Notes under the pieces: model-generated | Told to the model about the DNA's origin: nothing | Databases searched by the model: none | Seen by the model: the letters and a program-made list of their open reading frames with translations, nothing else | Origin: Bacteroidales bacterium | GTDB taxonomy: Bacteria; Bacteroidota; Bacteroidia; Bacteroidales; Bacteroidaceae | Assembly (NCBI GenBank): GCA_015060835.1 | Contig: SUXT01000002.1 | Coordinates: 1-64,000, forward strand | DNA: 64,000 nucleotides | Direction: 5' to 3' | Shown here: piece after piece, positions 17,397 through 27,400 of the stretch | Numbering within the stretch: the first letter of the stretch is position 1 | Layout: every line of letters starts with the position of its first letter | Made by a program: the position numbers and the translations under genes

Positions 17397-18170
17397 TTAC
17401 AGTATGATGTGTGTACCTTTAGCACCATCGATTGAGTCGGCACGGGTGATGATTACTTTGCTTACTCCACCGTTAAGTGCACCGAATGCGTTGTCTATTT
17501 TGGGAATCATACCTCCGCTTACTATGCCTTCCTCTTTTAGCCGGCTGTAATATTCGGTTGTTATCTGCGGAATTACGCTTGTCTCGTCTTCGGGGTTGCG
17601 CATCACTCCGGGGAATTCGAAGCAGTATGTGAGTGTTACATCGTAGTAGGGGGCGAGAGCTTTTGCCGTTTCGGCAGCCATGGTGTCGGCATTGATGTTG
17701 AGCATATTCCCCTTGCCATCGTGTGTCAATGGAGCTACTATGGGTACAATGCCTTGTGATATGAGGGCGGCGAGCATTTTTCCGTCTGCTCCGTCAACAT
17801 CGCCTACGTATCCCCAGTCAATATCCTTTACGGGGCGTTTGTGGGCGCGTATTATGTTGCAGTCGGCACCTGTGAGGCCGAGGGCATTTACACCGCGTGC
17901 CTGCAAGCCGGCTACGATGTTCTTGTTCACAAGACCGCCGTAGACCATTGTTACCACTTTCAGTGTCTCTGCGTCTGTTACGCGTCGGCCATCTATCATG
18001 CGGCTTTCTATTCCGAGCTTTGCGGCTATTTTGGTAGCCGAGCGTCCTCCACCGTGGATGAGCACTTTGGGACCTTCGACTGCAGCGAAGAGGTCGAGCA
18101 ACTGCATGAGTGTCTCATTCTCTTCTACTATCTTTCCACCTACTTTTATAATCGTTATCTTTTCTTTCAT
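17397..18170 (-). CDS. argB: Acetylglutamate kinase
   Basis: 257 residues. It phosphorylates N-acetylglutamate in arginine synthesis. KVGGKIVEEN at the N-terminus and IHGGGRSATKIAAKLGI (about 38-54) form the nucleotide and substrate loops of the amino-acid kinase fold. SGGMIPKIDNAF (about 215-226) is the conserved C-terminal motif with the catalytic Lys-Asp region. No PII-binding extension is evident. The other arg genes are not nearby. It follows aroK by 58 bases on the same strand. Confidence 0.92.
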   Translation of the reverse strand: MKEKITIIKVGGKIVEENETLMQLLDLFAAVEGPKVLIHGGGRSATKIAAKLGIESRMIDGRRVTDAETLKVVTMVYGGLVNKNIVAGLQARGVNALGLTGADCNIIRAHKRPVKDIDWGYVGDVDGADGKMLAALISQGIVPIVAPLTHDGKGNMLNINADTMAAETAKALAPYYDVTLTYCFEFPGVMRNPEDETSVIPQITTEYYSRLKEEGIVSGGMIPKIDNAFGALNGGVSKVIITRADSIDGAKGTHIIL

Positions 18171-18228
18171 TCTTTTTTTGTTTTCGTTATGTGTGTATAG
18201 GTCATTCGATGAGGGCTCAACCCTCTTC

Positions 18229-18756
18229 TTATATGCCGAACTGCTTGCGGAACTTTTCTACCGATTCCTTTATCTGTATTTTGTCTTCCAAACGGTCGGC
18301 TGTGAATGTGTTTGCAGCCTGCGAATAGAAGGGGCTGCGTTTCTGCATCTGCTCTTCGATGAATGTACTTATCTCGTCGTTGCTTTTGTCCTTCAACAGC
18401 GGGCGTCGGCTTTTGGCTATTATCAGCCTTTCGAGAAGTCTTTCGTGGGGAACTTCAAGATATATTGTTGTTCCCTGACGGTTCATGTATTCGATGTTGT
18501 CGAAGAAGCAGGGTGTGCCTCCGCCTGAAGAGATTATGACATCTTCGAATTCGCACACTTCGTGCAACAGATTCTGCTCTATTTTGCGGAATCCCTCTTC
18601 GCCGCGCTCGGCAAATATCTGATTGATGCTTTTGCAGTGGCGCAGTTCTATATAGTTGTCGAGGTCTATGAATGTAAGTCCTGTCTCTGCGGCAAGGGCG
18701 CGTCCGAGGGTGGTCTTGCCCGAACCCATGAATCCTATGAGGATGATGCGTGTCAT
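18229..18756 (-). CDS. aroK: Shikimate kinase
   Basis: About 175 residues from MTRIILIGFMGSGKTTLG, which places the P-loop (GFMGSGKTT) at residues 8-16 as is normal. The longer upstream reading would overlap topA and is rejected. LTFIDLDNYIE supplies the shikimate-binding Asp region, SSGGGTPCF the second binding loop, and RRPLL the lid. The enzyme makes shikimate-3-phosphate in aromatic amino-acid synthesis. It starts four bases after the topA stop, so the two genes are translated together. Confidence 0.92.
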   Translation of the reverse strand: MTRIILIGFMGSGKTTLGRALAAETGLTFIDLDNYIELRHCKSINQIFAERGEEGFRKIEQNLLHEVCEFEDVIISSGGGTPCFFDNIEYMNRQGTTIYLEVPHERLLERLIIAKSRRPLLKDKSNDEISTFIEEQMQKRSPFYSQAANTFTADRLEDKIQIKESVEKFRKQFGI

Positions 18757-18760
18757 TTTT

Positions 18761-21106
18761 CTATCCTTGTTTCTTCTTTGTGTATTTGCGGCTTCCTTTG
18801 GTTGTTGCAGGTTCACGCTCGGATTGTTGCTTGACTATTTCGAGACACTCTTCGAGTGTGAGTTCCGCGGGGGTTGCACTCTTGGGCAGTTTGTAATTCT
18901 TGCCGTTGTATGCTATGTAGGGGCCGAATCGTCCGTTGAGCACTTGCAGTGCGGGCTCCTGTTCGTATGTCTTTATGATGCGCTCGGCTTCGGCTTTGCG
19001 TTTCGCCTCAATCAGTCCTGTGGCCTCTTCGAGTGATACGGTCAGCGGGTCGTGGCTCTTGGGGAGAGATACGTATATGTTGTTGTGCTTGATGTAGGGA
19101 CCGAAGCGTCCGGCGCCTATCGTAACCTCTTTTCCTTCGAAATTGCCGAGTGTGCGGGGTAGACTGAAAAGTTCGAGTGCCTCTTCGAGTGTGATTGTTT
19201 CGAGTGTCTGTCCGGGCTTCATCTGTGCGAAGCGGGGCTTCTCCTCGTCGGTTGAGGTACCTATTTGTACTATGGGGCCGAAGCGTCCAATCTTCACCGA
19301 TACGGGCTTCCCGCTTGCCGGATCTGTGCCGAGCACTCTTTCGCCCACTTTACGCTCGCTCTTTGCCTGCAACGTGTTGCTTACAAGGGTGTCGAAGCCG
19401 TTGTAGAATGTGCTGATAGGCTCCACCCACTGTTTGTTGCCTTCGGCTATTGCGTCGAAGTCCTTTTCCACAGTGGCGGTGAAGTTGTAGTCCATTATTT
19501 CGGGGAAGTTCTCAAGCAGGAAGTCGTTGACTACGATTCCTATGTCTGTGGGCATGAGCTTGGACTTTTCAGCACCTACCTTTTCTGTCTCTTCGTATGT
19601 GGATATCTTGCCGTCGCTCAGTGTGAGACGGGTGTAGCTGCGTTCTGTACCGGGTTTATCTCCGCGAAGCACATATTCGCGCTGTTGTATTGTGCTGATG
19701 GTAGGAGCATAGGTTGAGGGGCGCCCGATTCCCAGTTCTTCGAGCTTGCGCACGAGGCTTGCTTCGGTGTATCTGGGCGGGTGCTGTGTGAAGCGCTCTG
19801 TTGCGGTAATTACCTGTGTGCTGAGTTCCTCGCCTATGTGTACGGGTGGAAGTGTCCTTGTTTCGGCATTTGTTTCGTCATCGGTCGATTCGCGGTAGAT
19901 GCGCAGGAATCCGTCGAAGAGGGTTACTTCACCTGTGGCTACGAAACTCTCCTTGTGGTCGCTTATGGCAATGTTGACAGTGGTCTTTTCAACCTGTGCA
20001 TCGGCCATCTGCGATGCTATTGTGCGTTTCCATATAAGTTCGTAGAGACGTTTTTCGGTCTGTGTTCCTTCGATGGTTCTGTTCTCCATATAGGTGGGGC
20101 GGATGGCTTCGTGTGCCTCCTGTGCTCCTTTGGAACTTGTGGAGTATTGACGTGTCTTGAGATATTTTTCGCCAATGCTTTCGGTTATTACCTTTTTGCA
20201 GGAATTCAGGCAGAGGCTTGAGAGGTTCACCGAGTCGGTACGCATGTAGGTTATATATCCCGATTCGTAGAGGCTCTGTGCTATTCTCATAGTCTGCATT
20301 ACCGACAGGCCCAACTTGCGTGCCGCCTCCTGTTGCAATGTGGAGGTGGTGAAGGGAGGAGCGGGAAATTTCTTCAGCGGTTTGGTACTTACCTCGTCGA
20401 TGGTGAATGTTGCACCTTTGCACGATTCGAGGAATGCTTTAGCCTCCTCCTGTGTTTTGAAGCGTGCGGACAGCTCTGTGCCTATGGTGCTGCCTCCGTC
20501 TTCGGGGTTCACGGGGGTGAACTGTGCTGTTACACGGTAGCTCGATTCTGTAGCGAAGCGGTTTATTTCGCGCTCGCGTTCTACAATAAGGCGTACGGTT
20601 ACCGATTGTACACGGCCGGCAGAGAGGGCGGGTTTCACCTTGCGCCACAGAACGGGCGAGAGTTTGAAACCAACTATGCGGTCGAGCACGCGACGGGCCT
20701 GCTGTGCATATACAAGGTTGGTGTCTATTTCGCGCGGGTTCTCAATGGCGCTGAGTATTGCGTTCTTTGTAATTTCGTGGAATACGATGCGACGTGTATT
20801 TTCGGGCTTCAGGCCAAGCACTGTGAAGAGGTGCCAACTGATAGCTTCTCCTTCGCGGTCCTCATCGGATGCGAGCCATACGATTTCCGCTTTCTTTACT
20901 TCGGCTTTAAGCTCATTGACTACTTTCTGCTTGTTTGCCGGTATTTCGTATTCGGGTTCGAATGTGTCGGTATTTATGCTGAACTCTTTCTCCTTGAGGT
21001 CGCAGATGTGTCCGTAGCTGGACATTACCTTATAATCCTTTCCGAGAAATTTTTCTATGGTTTTTGCTTTCGCGGGGGACTCTACTATTACTAAATTTTT
21101 CTGCAT
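18761..21106 (-). CDS. topA: DNA topoisomerase I (type IA)
   Basis: 781 residues. The N-terminal Toprim domain (MQKNLVIVESPAKAKTIEKFLG; acidic SDEDREGEAISWH near 110) coordinates magnesium. The active-site Tyr is in GYITYMRTDS (about residue 290). The enzyme relaxes negative supercoils. The tail has no four-Cys zinc ribbons. It carries short topoisomerase C-terminal repeats with GRFGPYIKHNNIYVSLP and GRFGPYIAYNGKNYKLP, and ends in a Lys-rich stretch (SRKYTKKKQG). First gene of a four-gene operon (topA-aroK-argB-ygjP-like). Confidence 0.95.
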   Translation of the reverse strand: MQKNLVIVESPAKAKTIEKFLGKDYKVMSSYGHICDLKEKEFSINTDTFEPEYEIPANKQKVVNELKAEVKKAEIVWLASDEDREGEAISWHLFTVLGLKPENTRRIVFHEITKNAILSAIENPREIDTNLVYAQQARRVLDRIVGFKLSPVLWRKVKPALSAGRVQSVTVRLIVEREREINRFATESSYRVTAQFTPVNPEDGGSTIGTELSARFKTQEEAKAFLESCKGATFTIDEVSTKPLKKFPAPPFTTSTLQQEAARKLGLSVMQTMRIAQSLYESGYITYMRTDSVNLSSLCLNSCKKVITESIGEKYLKTRQYSTSSKGAQEAHEAIRPTYMENRTIEGTQTEKRLYELIWKRTIASQMADAQVEKTTVNIAISDHKESFVATGEVTLFDGFLRIYRESTDDETNAETRTLPPVHIGEELSTQVITATERFTQHPPRYTEASLVRKLEELGIGRPSTYAPTISTIQQREYVLRGDKPGTERSYTRLTLSDGKISTYEETEKVGAEKSKLMPTDIGIVVNDFLLENFPEIMDYNFTATVEKDFDAIAEGNKQWVEPISTFYNGFDTLVSNTLQAKSERKVGERVLGTDPASGKPVSVKIGRFGPIVQIGTSTDEEKPRFAQMKPGQTLETITLEEALELFSLPRTLGNFEGKEVTIGAGRFGPYIKHNNIYVSLPKSHDPLTVSLEEATGLIEAKRKAEAERIIKTYEQEPALQVLNGRFGPYIAYNGKNYKLPKSATPAELTLEECLEIVKQQSEREPATTKGSRKYTKKKQG

Positions 21107-21135
21107 GATTCTTTATGCCTTACTGCTTTTGGGCG

Positions 21136-21143
21136 CAAAAGTA
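21136..21143 (-). promoter_or_regulatory. -7 element of topA
   Basis: The minus strand reads TACTTTTG (TAnnTTTG) 30 bases before the topA start. A TTTC lies about 20 nt further upstream, a weak -33 match. Confidence 0.5.
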
Positions 21144-21253
21144 AGAAGAAAATGTTGAATATTGAAATTTTGATAGAAAGTTTGTGCTTTTGTTCCTTAT
21201 TGATATGGGAATAATATGAGGATGATTCCCTTGTGAAGCCCTTTGTAGAGGAA

Positions 21254-21305
21254 AAAAGAGAGGCTGACGCCAAAGTCCTTCAACTTTTGGGTCAGCCTCT
21301 CTTTT
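21254..21305 (-). terminator. Terminator of the DUF1080 gene
   Basis: Arms AAAAGAGAGGCTGAC (21254-21268) and GTCAGCCTCTCTTTT (21291-21305). On the minus strand the hairpin runs into TTTTTTCC. It begins about 30 bases past the stop codon. Confidence 0.8.
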
Positions 21306-21333
21306 GCTTTGGGATTGCTGTATGCCTGTGAAA

Positions 21334-22575
21334 TTAGATGTTTGCAATCTTGAAGTTCTTGTAGAGAGCCTTTGTCTCTGCGCCCTCTTTAACCTGCATG
21401 AGGATACGGCCGGGAACTGTGTTGAGTTTCTCATCTGTGAACTCTGCAACAGCCTCGCCGTTGATGTATGTGTTTACTTTACCCTCTTTCACTGTGATGC
21501 GGAAGTTGTTCCAGACGCCCTTCTTCAAGAGAGAAAGTTTCTCTTCGGGGATTTCGAACTTCCAACCTGCAATCTCGCCCCACTCTTTGTTTTTCTTGGG
21601 GATGAATGCGTGGAACCAGATGGGAGCGCAATCCTTACCCTCGCTCTTTACGTCAACCGAGAAGTCGAAGTCGTAGAGATAGTTGCGTGTTGCAATGCAA
21701 CCCTCAACCTTCTCGTCGCCGTTCTCGACTACGAGGTTGCCCTCTGCGTCAACCGATGCCTTTACGCCACCGAATGTATCCCAACCTGCGAGATCCTTGC
21801 CGTTGAACATTGCAACTGCGGCACGCTCTTTAGCGGGAAGCTCCTTGATCTTGATGTTGCGGAATGATGCGGGGTCGCCGTGGTCCTGCAAGCAGAGAAG
21901 ACCTGTGTTGCACAAACCGTACTCAGGTGCCATTGTCCACTTGCCGCTTGCCTTTCTTACAAACCAGTCGTCGGTCCAAGCCTCGAATTCAACGATTTTC
22001 TCGCCGTTGAGCCAGTGCTCTACGTGACCGTTGTCGAATATAATCTTTGATGAGTTCCATTCGCCTACGGGGTTGATGTGCATCTTGCTGTAGTCGGGGA
22101 GGTGCATAGCGTAGTCTACGCCAATCTTCTGCCAGTCTTCCAATTTGGCAGGTGCGTTCTTCTTCTCCCATCCCTCTACGTCGATAAGCTGGTACTCGGG
22201 TGCTGTTACATAGGGTACGCTGAACTGGGGACGCTCAACTACGTGGTAGAGCATACCGCTGTTACCGCCGTTTGTGAGTTTCCAGTCCCATACGAGCTCG
22301 AAGTTCGCGAATTTCTTGTCTGTAACGATGTAGCCGTGGCCGTCGCTTCCTTCGCCTGATGCCTGGATGCAACCCTCTACTACGTGCCAGCCGCCTGCGA
22401 GTGTGTCGCGGTTGTAGCTGCGCCAGCCGTCGAGTGTCTTACCGTCGAAAAGGAGCTGCCATCCTTCTGCTTTCTCTGCCTCTGTAAGTGTGTTGGGCTC
22501 TGCTGCCTGCTGGCAAGATGTCATCATGCCTGCTGCGAGTACCGATGCCGCAACGAATGAAAAGATTTTTTTCAT
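21334..22575 (-). CDS. Lipoprotein with two DUF1080 (3-keto-disaccharide hydrolase-like) domains
   Basis: 413 residues. MKKIFSFVAASVLAAGMMTSCQ ends in a lipobox Cys. Domain one (about 38-235) opens with WQLLFDGKTLDGW and includes NGGNSGMLYHVVE. Domain two (about 250-413) opens with AVAMFNGKDLAGW and ends in GRILMQVKEGAETKALYKNFKI. DUF1080 domains are concanavalin-like folds in secreted Bacteroidetes proteins, some acting on keto-disaccharides. Having two in one chain suggests duplication, and domain two lacks the NGGNSG stretch of domain one. No acidic surface-export signal follows the Cys, so a periplasmic face is more likely. Single gene with its own promoter (TACCTTTG, 22652-22659 on the minus strand) and terminator. 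Confidence 0.85.
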   Translation of the reverse strand: MKKIFSFVAASVLAAGMMTSCQQAAEPNTLTEAEKAEGWQLLFDGKTLDGWRSYNRDTLAGGWHVVEGCIQASGEGSDGHGYIVTDKKFANFELVWDWKLTNGGNSGMLYHVVERPQFSVPYVTAPEYQLIDVEGWEKKNAPAKLEDWQKIGVDYAMHLPDYSKMHINPVGEWNSSKIIFDNGHVEHWLNGEKIVEFEAWTDDWFVRKASGKWTMAPEYGLCNTGLLCLQDHGDPASFRNIKIKELPAKERAAVAMFNGKDLAGWDTFGGVKASVDAEGNLVVENGDEKVEGCIATRNYLYDFDFSVDVKSEGKDCAPIWFHAFIPKKNKEWGEIAGWKFEIPEEKLSLLKKGVWNNFRITVKEGKVNTYINGEAVAEFTDEKLNTVPGRILMQVKEGAETKALYKNFKIANI

Positions 22576-22651
22576 GTTTTTTTTGTGGATTAGATTGTTT
22601 GTATAATGATTTTTTTTGTTCTCTTTGAAGGTGCTTTTCGAAAAAGCGGTG

Positions 22652-22659
22652 CAAAGGTA
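22652..22659 (-). promoter_or_regulatory. -7 element of the DUF1080 gene
   Basis: The minus strand reads TACCTTTG in the context GTACCTTTGCACCGC, very like the tRNA-Gln promoter at 404-411. It predicts a leader of about 70 nt. Confidence 0.5.
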
Positions 22660-22694
22660 CTAACTTTTTATGTAATAATGGAAAATAATAAAAA

Positions 22695-22720
22695 AAATAT
22701 CGCGCCGCAGCGCGATATTT
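22695..22720 (-). terminator. Terminator of the NUDIX-TPR-barrel operon
   Basis: Arms AAATATCGCG (22695-22704) and CGCGATATTT (22711-22720) with a 6-nt loop. On the minus strand it is followed by a run of T. It begins 22 bases past the barrel stop. Confidence 0.7.
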
Positions 22721-22741
22721 TAATATTTCGGAATCTCCGGT

Positions 22742-24406
22742 TTAGAAGTTGCATTCCACTCCTGCGGTGAAGTTAACTCCTCTTGACAGGTAACCTGCGT
22801 AGCTGTAATAATTCTTGTTCAGGAGATTGTCGCCTTGTATGTATGCACGCAACATCTTGTTGAAGCGATAGAATACTTCGGCGCTTAGATTGTTGGTGTC
22901 TCTTATGCGGGCGTCGTTGCATTCTGTGTGGCGTGCAAATTTGTGGCTGATGCCGGCGTACAGTCCTTCGCAGATACGGGCGCGTGCATTGATGCCTGTC
23001 TCAATCATAGGTGTGAATATAAGCAGATTCTCATCGCCGTCGCTGTCCCATTTGTTGTATCGCGCTTCGGCCGACAGATTGAGCCATCCCCCGTGGTCGA
23101 ATGTGGCTTTGAGCCCTGCATAGTATCTGCGGGTCTCCTCCTGCGCAAAATCTGTGAATATCATGCTGTAGTTGTTATTGTATGATACTGTGGGCAGCAG
23201 GTTGTCTTTCTCGTAGTCGTAACCAAGATAGAACTGTGCACCGAATTGTCCTATGCTCATGCGCGCGCCTGTCTCTATGTCAAATACATTGTATGTGGGA
23301 GTGTACTGTGGCTGGTCGTTGCGGTAGCACCAGTAGGGCGACAATTCGCTGATGGTGGTGAATGTGTTGAGTCTGTTGCCGCCTGTTGCCGATGCGTAGA
23401 ATGTGAGGTCATCTGTAATAGGGCCTTCGAATTTTATGTCGGGGGCTACTGAGAACTTCTTACCGTTGGCTGTGAGAATGTCGGCGTGTATACCCAAACG
23501 TAGTTTCCATGCTTCGAAGCGGAAGTTCATGAAGGGGTTTGCGCGTACGGAAATGTAGTTGTCATATTTGTTCCCCATGGGCTTCAATGCCTTGTTGTAT
23601 GTGAAAGCGTCGAGGTCTGCTGCCACTCCGAAACTGCGCAATTGGTCGTCGGTAAGTTCGTATGCAAATTCTCCGCCGGCGGTAAAGTGATTTTCGCTTA
23701 TCCTATCTTCCGCAGCCGAGGAGTATTTGCGGGTATTGAGCGAATACCCTGCATTTGCCTTGTAGGATATTGCTCCTGCGAGGTTCGACTCGATGTCTGC
23801 CGACAGACGGTAGTTGTTGCTGTGCTGCTTGTCGGTGTACAGAATGGTGGCAAATCCTGCGGGCTGGTAGTTGAACACGTTGTTGTTAACCGCTCCGCTT
23901 ATCTTCATTGTGAGGGGAGCGAAACTGTGTGTGTAATCGGCTGTGAGCCATGTGTCGTAGAAACGCGATTCCCAGTCGCGGCTGTTCTTCTTCAGTGCTT
24001 CGATGTCGCATTTGTATCCCGTCAGCGAGGCGAACATGTCGAGTTTGCTGTTCTTGCCGGTGGCAAGCGTGTAGGCTGCCTTGAGGTCGGTGTTGTTGCA
24101 GTTGCCGTAGCCCAGACGTGCGTATCCGTCGGATGCTTTAGGTTGTCCGGGGAGCAGGCTGCTGAGGTCGCGGTTGCTCAGGAACTGCTCGAATGGGGTT
24201 GCTTTGCGGGCAAATACAAGGTCGAGCGGTTTGTTGCCGCTTGTCTGCTCTATCTGTGGTGTGAAACTCTGTTTGGTGGCTTTTACTATGATGGGGTTGT
24301 ATTCGTTCTCTACATTCACCACTGCGTTGAGGGTGTCTTTGGCGGTTTGTGCGAATGTTAGGGAAGCGAATATAGCTCCGAGTGTTGTCAATGCTATCTT
24401 TTTCAT
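22742..24406 (-). CDS. Outer-membrane beta-barrel protein (TonB-receptor-like, no plug seen)
   Basis: 554 residues from MKKIALTTLGAIFASLTFAQ, a clear signal peptide. An open frame continues 85 codons upstream, but that stretch is Arg/Gln-rich and overlaps the TPR gene in another frame, so it is rejected. After the signal comes a short VVNVENEYNPIIVKATKQ segment, then alternating strands with many aromatic residues (TGGNRLNTFTTISELSPYW, YLGYDYEKDNLLP). It ends in aromatic GVNFTAGVECNF, the terminal-strand signature of outer-membrane barrels. It lies 20 bases after the TPR gene. The pair may form one envelope assembly, but the cargo is unknown. Confidence 0.78.
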   Translation of the reverse strand: MKKIALTTLGAIFASLTFAQTAKDTLNAVVNVENEYNPIIVKATKQSFTPQIEQTSGNKPLDLVFARKATPFEQFLSNRDLSSLLPGQPKASDGYARLGYGNCNNTDLKAAYTLATGKNSKLDMFASLTGYKCDIEALKKNSRDWESRFYDTWLTADYTHSFAPLTMKISGAVNNNVFNYQPAGFATILYTDKQHSNNYRLSADIESNLAGAISYKANAGYSLNTRKYSSAAEDRISENHFTAGGEFAYELTDDQLRSFGVAADLDAFTYNKALKPMGNKYDNYISVRANPFMNFRFEAWKLRLGIHADILTANGKKFSVAPDIKFEGPITDDLTFYASATGGNRLNTFTTISELSPYWCYRNDQPQYTPTYNVFDIETGARMSIGQFGAQFYLGYDYEKDNLLPTVSYNNNYSMIFTDFAQEETRRYYAGLKATFDHGGWLNLSAEARYNKWDSDGDENLLIFTPMIETGINARARICEGLYAGISHKFARHTECNDARIRDTNNLSAEVFYRFNKMLRAYIQGDNLLNKNYYSYAGYLSRGVNFTAGVECNF

Positions 24407-24426
24407 TTTCTGTTCTTTCTTGGGTT

Positions 24427-27400
24427 TTATTGTGCAACTGTCTCTTGTTCTTCGGCGGCAAGTTTGTCGAGACGCTCCTTTATGAGCCCTGCAATGTTGT
24501 CGTTGCCGCTGTAGTTGTTCTTGAGGGTGAGCAGGTACTGCTTGGCTTCGGCTTTTCTGTCCTGTTTCATGTAAAGATCGGAGAGAAGCACGAAACTGCG
24601 TGCGAGCCAGTAGGAGTGGGGGGTGCTTACCTCTATGTAGTTGAGTACCTCTTTTTCGCACTCATCGTACTTCTTGTTGTCGAAGTAGATCTGTGCAAGG
24701 TAATATTTTGCTTCGGCACCCTGTAATGAACGGGTATCGGTAGCGAGTTTCTTCAGGTCGCCTACAGCGTCGTTTGCCTTGTTGTTGAGGATGAGGGTCT
24801 TTGCACGGCTGTAATATACTTCGCGCTCGATGTCGGGTTGCAGGTTACCGCTTGCAAGCAGTTCGTTGGCAGCCGATATTACCTCGTTGCTGTCTTTCAG
24901 CTTATAAGCGCATCGCAACAGATTGATGCGGCAGGCCTGTCGGCGCTCGTTGTCGCCTGTTTTTGCAATCAACTGCTTGTAGAGCTTCATCGCTTCGCTG
25001 TAGTTGCCGGCTTTGAAGTAGAGCTCCGATGAGTGTGCCATTGCCTCCTCGCTGTATTTGTTGTCGGGGAAGGCTATCACTTTGCCGAAGTGGAGCAGAG
25101 CATCGGCGGGTGCATCCTGATTGAGATAGATGATGCCCAGATAGTAGTGGGTGTCGAGGATGAACGAGCCTTCGGGGTAGCTTTGGAGATATTTCTGGAA
25201 AGCACTCTTGGCTTGTGCAATTTCGCCACGGCTGTATATCTTTTCGGCGGCAATGTAGCTGAGTGTGTCGCGTTCGCTGCTCTCCACTGCGCGCATTCCG
25301 GGTGTCTTCGATGCAAATTCGGCATATTCGTCCACTTTGCCCAAGTCGACATATATGCTCTTTAGATCCTGTGCTGCAATCTGTGCCTCTTCGCTAAGCG
25401 GGTAGTCTGTGATGATTTTCTTGTATGCTGCAATAGCCTTTTCATCGTTGCCGCTCTGGTTGTATATCATTGCGGTCTCAGTGGCGGCCTTGCGGGCGAG
25501 TGAACTTTTTGGGAAACGTTTGATGAGTTCGTCAAAGGCTTCTACAGCCTGCGCATTCTTCTCCTGCTCTATGTAGGCGCGTCCCATTTCGTAGTACGAC
25601 TGTTCGGCGTAGTTGCTCTGCGGATAGTTGCTGATGAGTCGGCGCAGGGTCTCTACCTTGCCGGCATAGTCTTTGCCGAGTCCTTGTGAGATGGCACTGC
25701 GGTAGAGCGCATAGTCGCCAAAGCTCTTGTCGGTCTCTGTCGATTTGCGGTAATACTGGTCGGCAGTATTGTAGTTGCGGTTGTAGAAGTGGCAGTCACC
25801 CACGCGGTTGTATGCATCGGCGCGTAACTGTTTCTCGCTTGCGGGAACCAATTGCAGGTAGCGGTTGAAGTGTGTGAGTGCCTCGTTGTACTGTTCTCTC
25901 TGGAAACAGGCATATCCGAGCCCGTAGAGAGCGGCTGTACTGTTGCTGCCGCTGTTGGCGATGGCTGCCTGATAGCTCTTGGCCGCTGCATCGTAGTCGC
26001 CGAGGCTGTAGTATGCTTCGCCGCGCCAGTAGAGTGCGTCGTTGTATGTCTGTTTGTTGTATTTCGACAACTCGATCGAGCGGTTCATGTAGTCGATGGC
26101 TGTCTTTGTTTTGTTGTCGATGAGTGCCTGCACGCCGAGACGGTAGAGAACCTTCTGCTTGGCTTCGAGAATAGATGCCGATGGCTTGCGTATCTTTTCT
26201 ATGGACTTCAGCGCAACATCGTAACTGCGTGTGTTCATATATACCTCAACAAGGTATTTGCTCACCTGTGTGGCGTGGGGCGAATTGGGGTATTCGTTGA
26301 GGAAACGCTCGAATACCTTTACGCTTTCGGCAAAGGGTGAGTAGCGCTCGCTGTGTATGCAGAGAGCGTAGTTGTAGAGCGCCTCTTCGCGTATGCGGCT
26401 GTCGTAGTTCATATTGGAGGCCTGCTCAAATGCGAGACGTGCCTTTGTTATGTCATTGAAGTTCAGGTGGATGATTCCCAAATGCAGATAAGCATTCTGT
26501 GTGAGTGCATCGGAAAGTCCTGTCGATTTTTCGAGTGGGGCTATTGCATCGCGGTATTTGCCGGTCTGGAAACAGCTGAGTCCCAACTGATAGAAGGCTA
26601 TACGTTGTGGTTTGGTTGTTCCTTCGATGTACTTTTTCAGCGGGGTGATGGCTTCGGAGTATCTTTTCTGTCCGAAGTATGATGCTCCGAGTACTTGCTG
26701 CATGGGAATTGCCTGCGGAAGTGCGCTGTTGTGCTCAAGATACATTTTGGCGAGTTTTTCGGCGCGTATGTATTCGCCGCGCTTTACATATATGGAACCT
26801 ATGAAGTAGGGGACTTCAAGGTAATATTTGTCGTCCATCTCTATTGACTTGAATCCGTTGTAGGCCTGGTCGAGACGGTTGTTGTAGAAGTCAATGGCTG
26901 CAAGGTGGAATATCGCATCGTTCTTGTGGTATTTGCTTGTCTGGCGCAGGCGGCTCAGTATGTTTACTGCCTGTTCGTTTTGTCCGCACTCCTGCATGGC
27001 GAGAGCCTGGTAGAGGTCGGCGCGGTCGCGGTCGGCCGGTTCGAGGCGGCTGATGTCGGCATTGTCGTACCATTTGAGTGCTGCCTCAAAGTTGCGGTCG
27101 TAGTAGTACGACTCAGCTACTAAAGCCGAGAGTGCCTCGCGCTTTGCGCTTTCGGGGTAGTCGTCGAGGTATTGCAGTATGAGTGCGCGGCCGGCCTTAT
27201 GACCGGTGGCAAATGTAGCAGCAGCCTTCAGATAGGATACCTCCTGTAACTGTGTTGTGCTTAGAGTGCTGTAATCTATCTTATCGAGCAGTGTGAGTGC
27301 TGCCTTGTAGTCTTTGCCGTTGTGCAGACGTGTACATTCGCTTATGAGCGCTGTCTGCCTGTCGGTCTGCACGGTGCCTGCGGCCTGTGCTGCAAACCCC

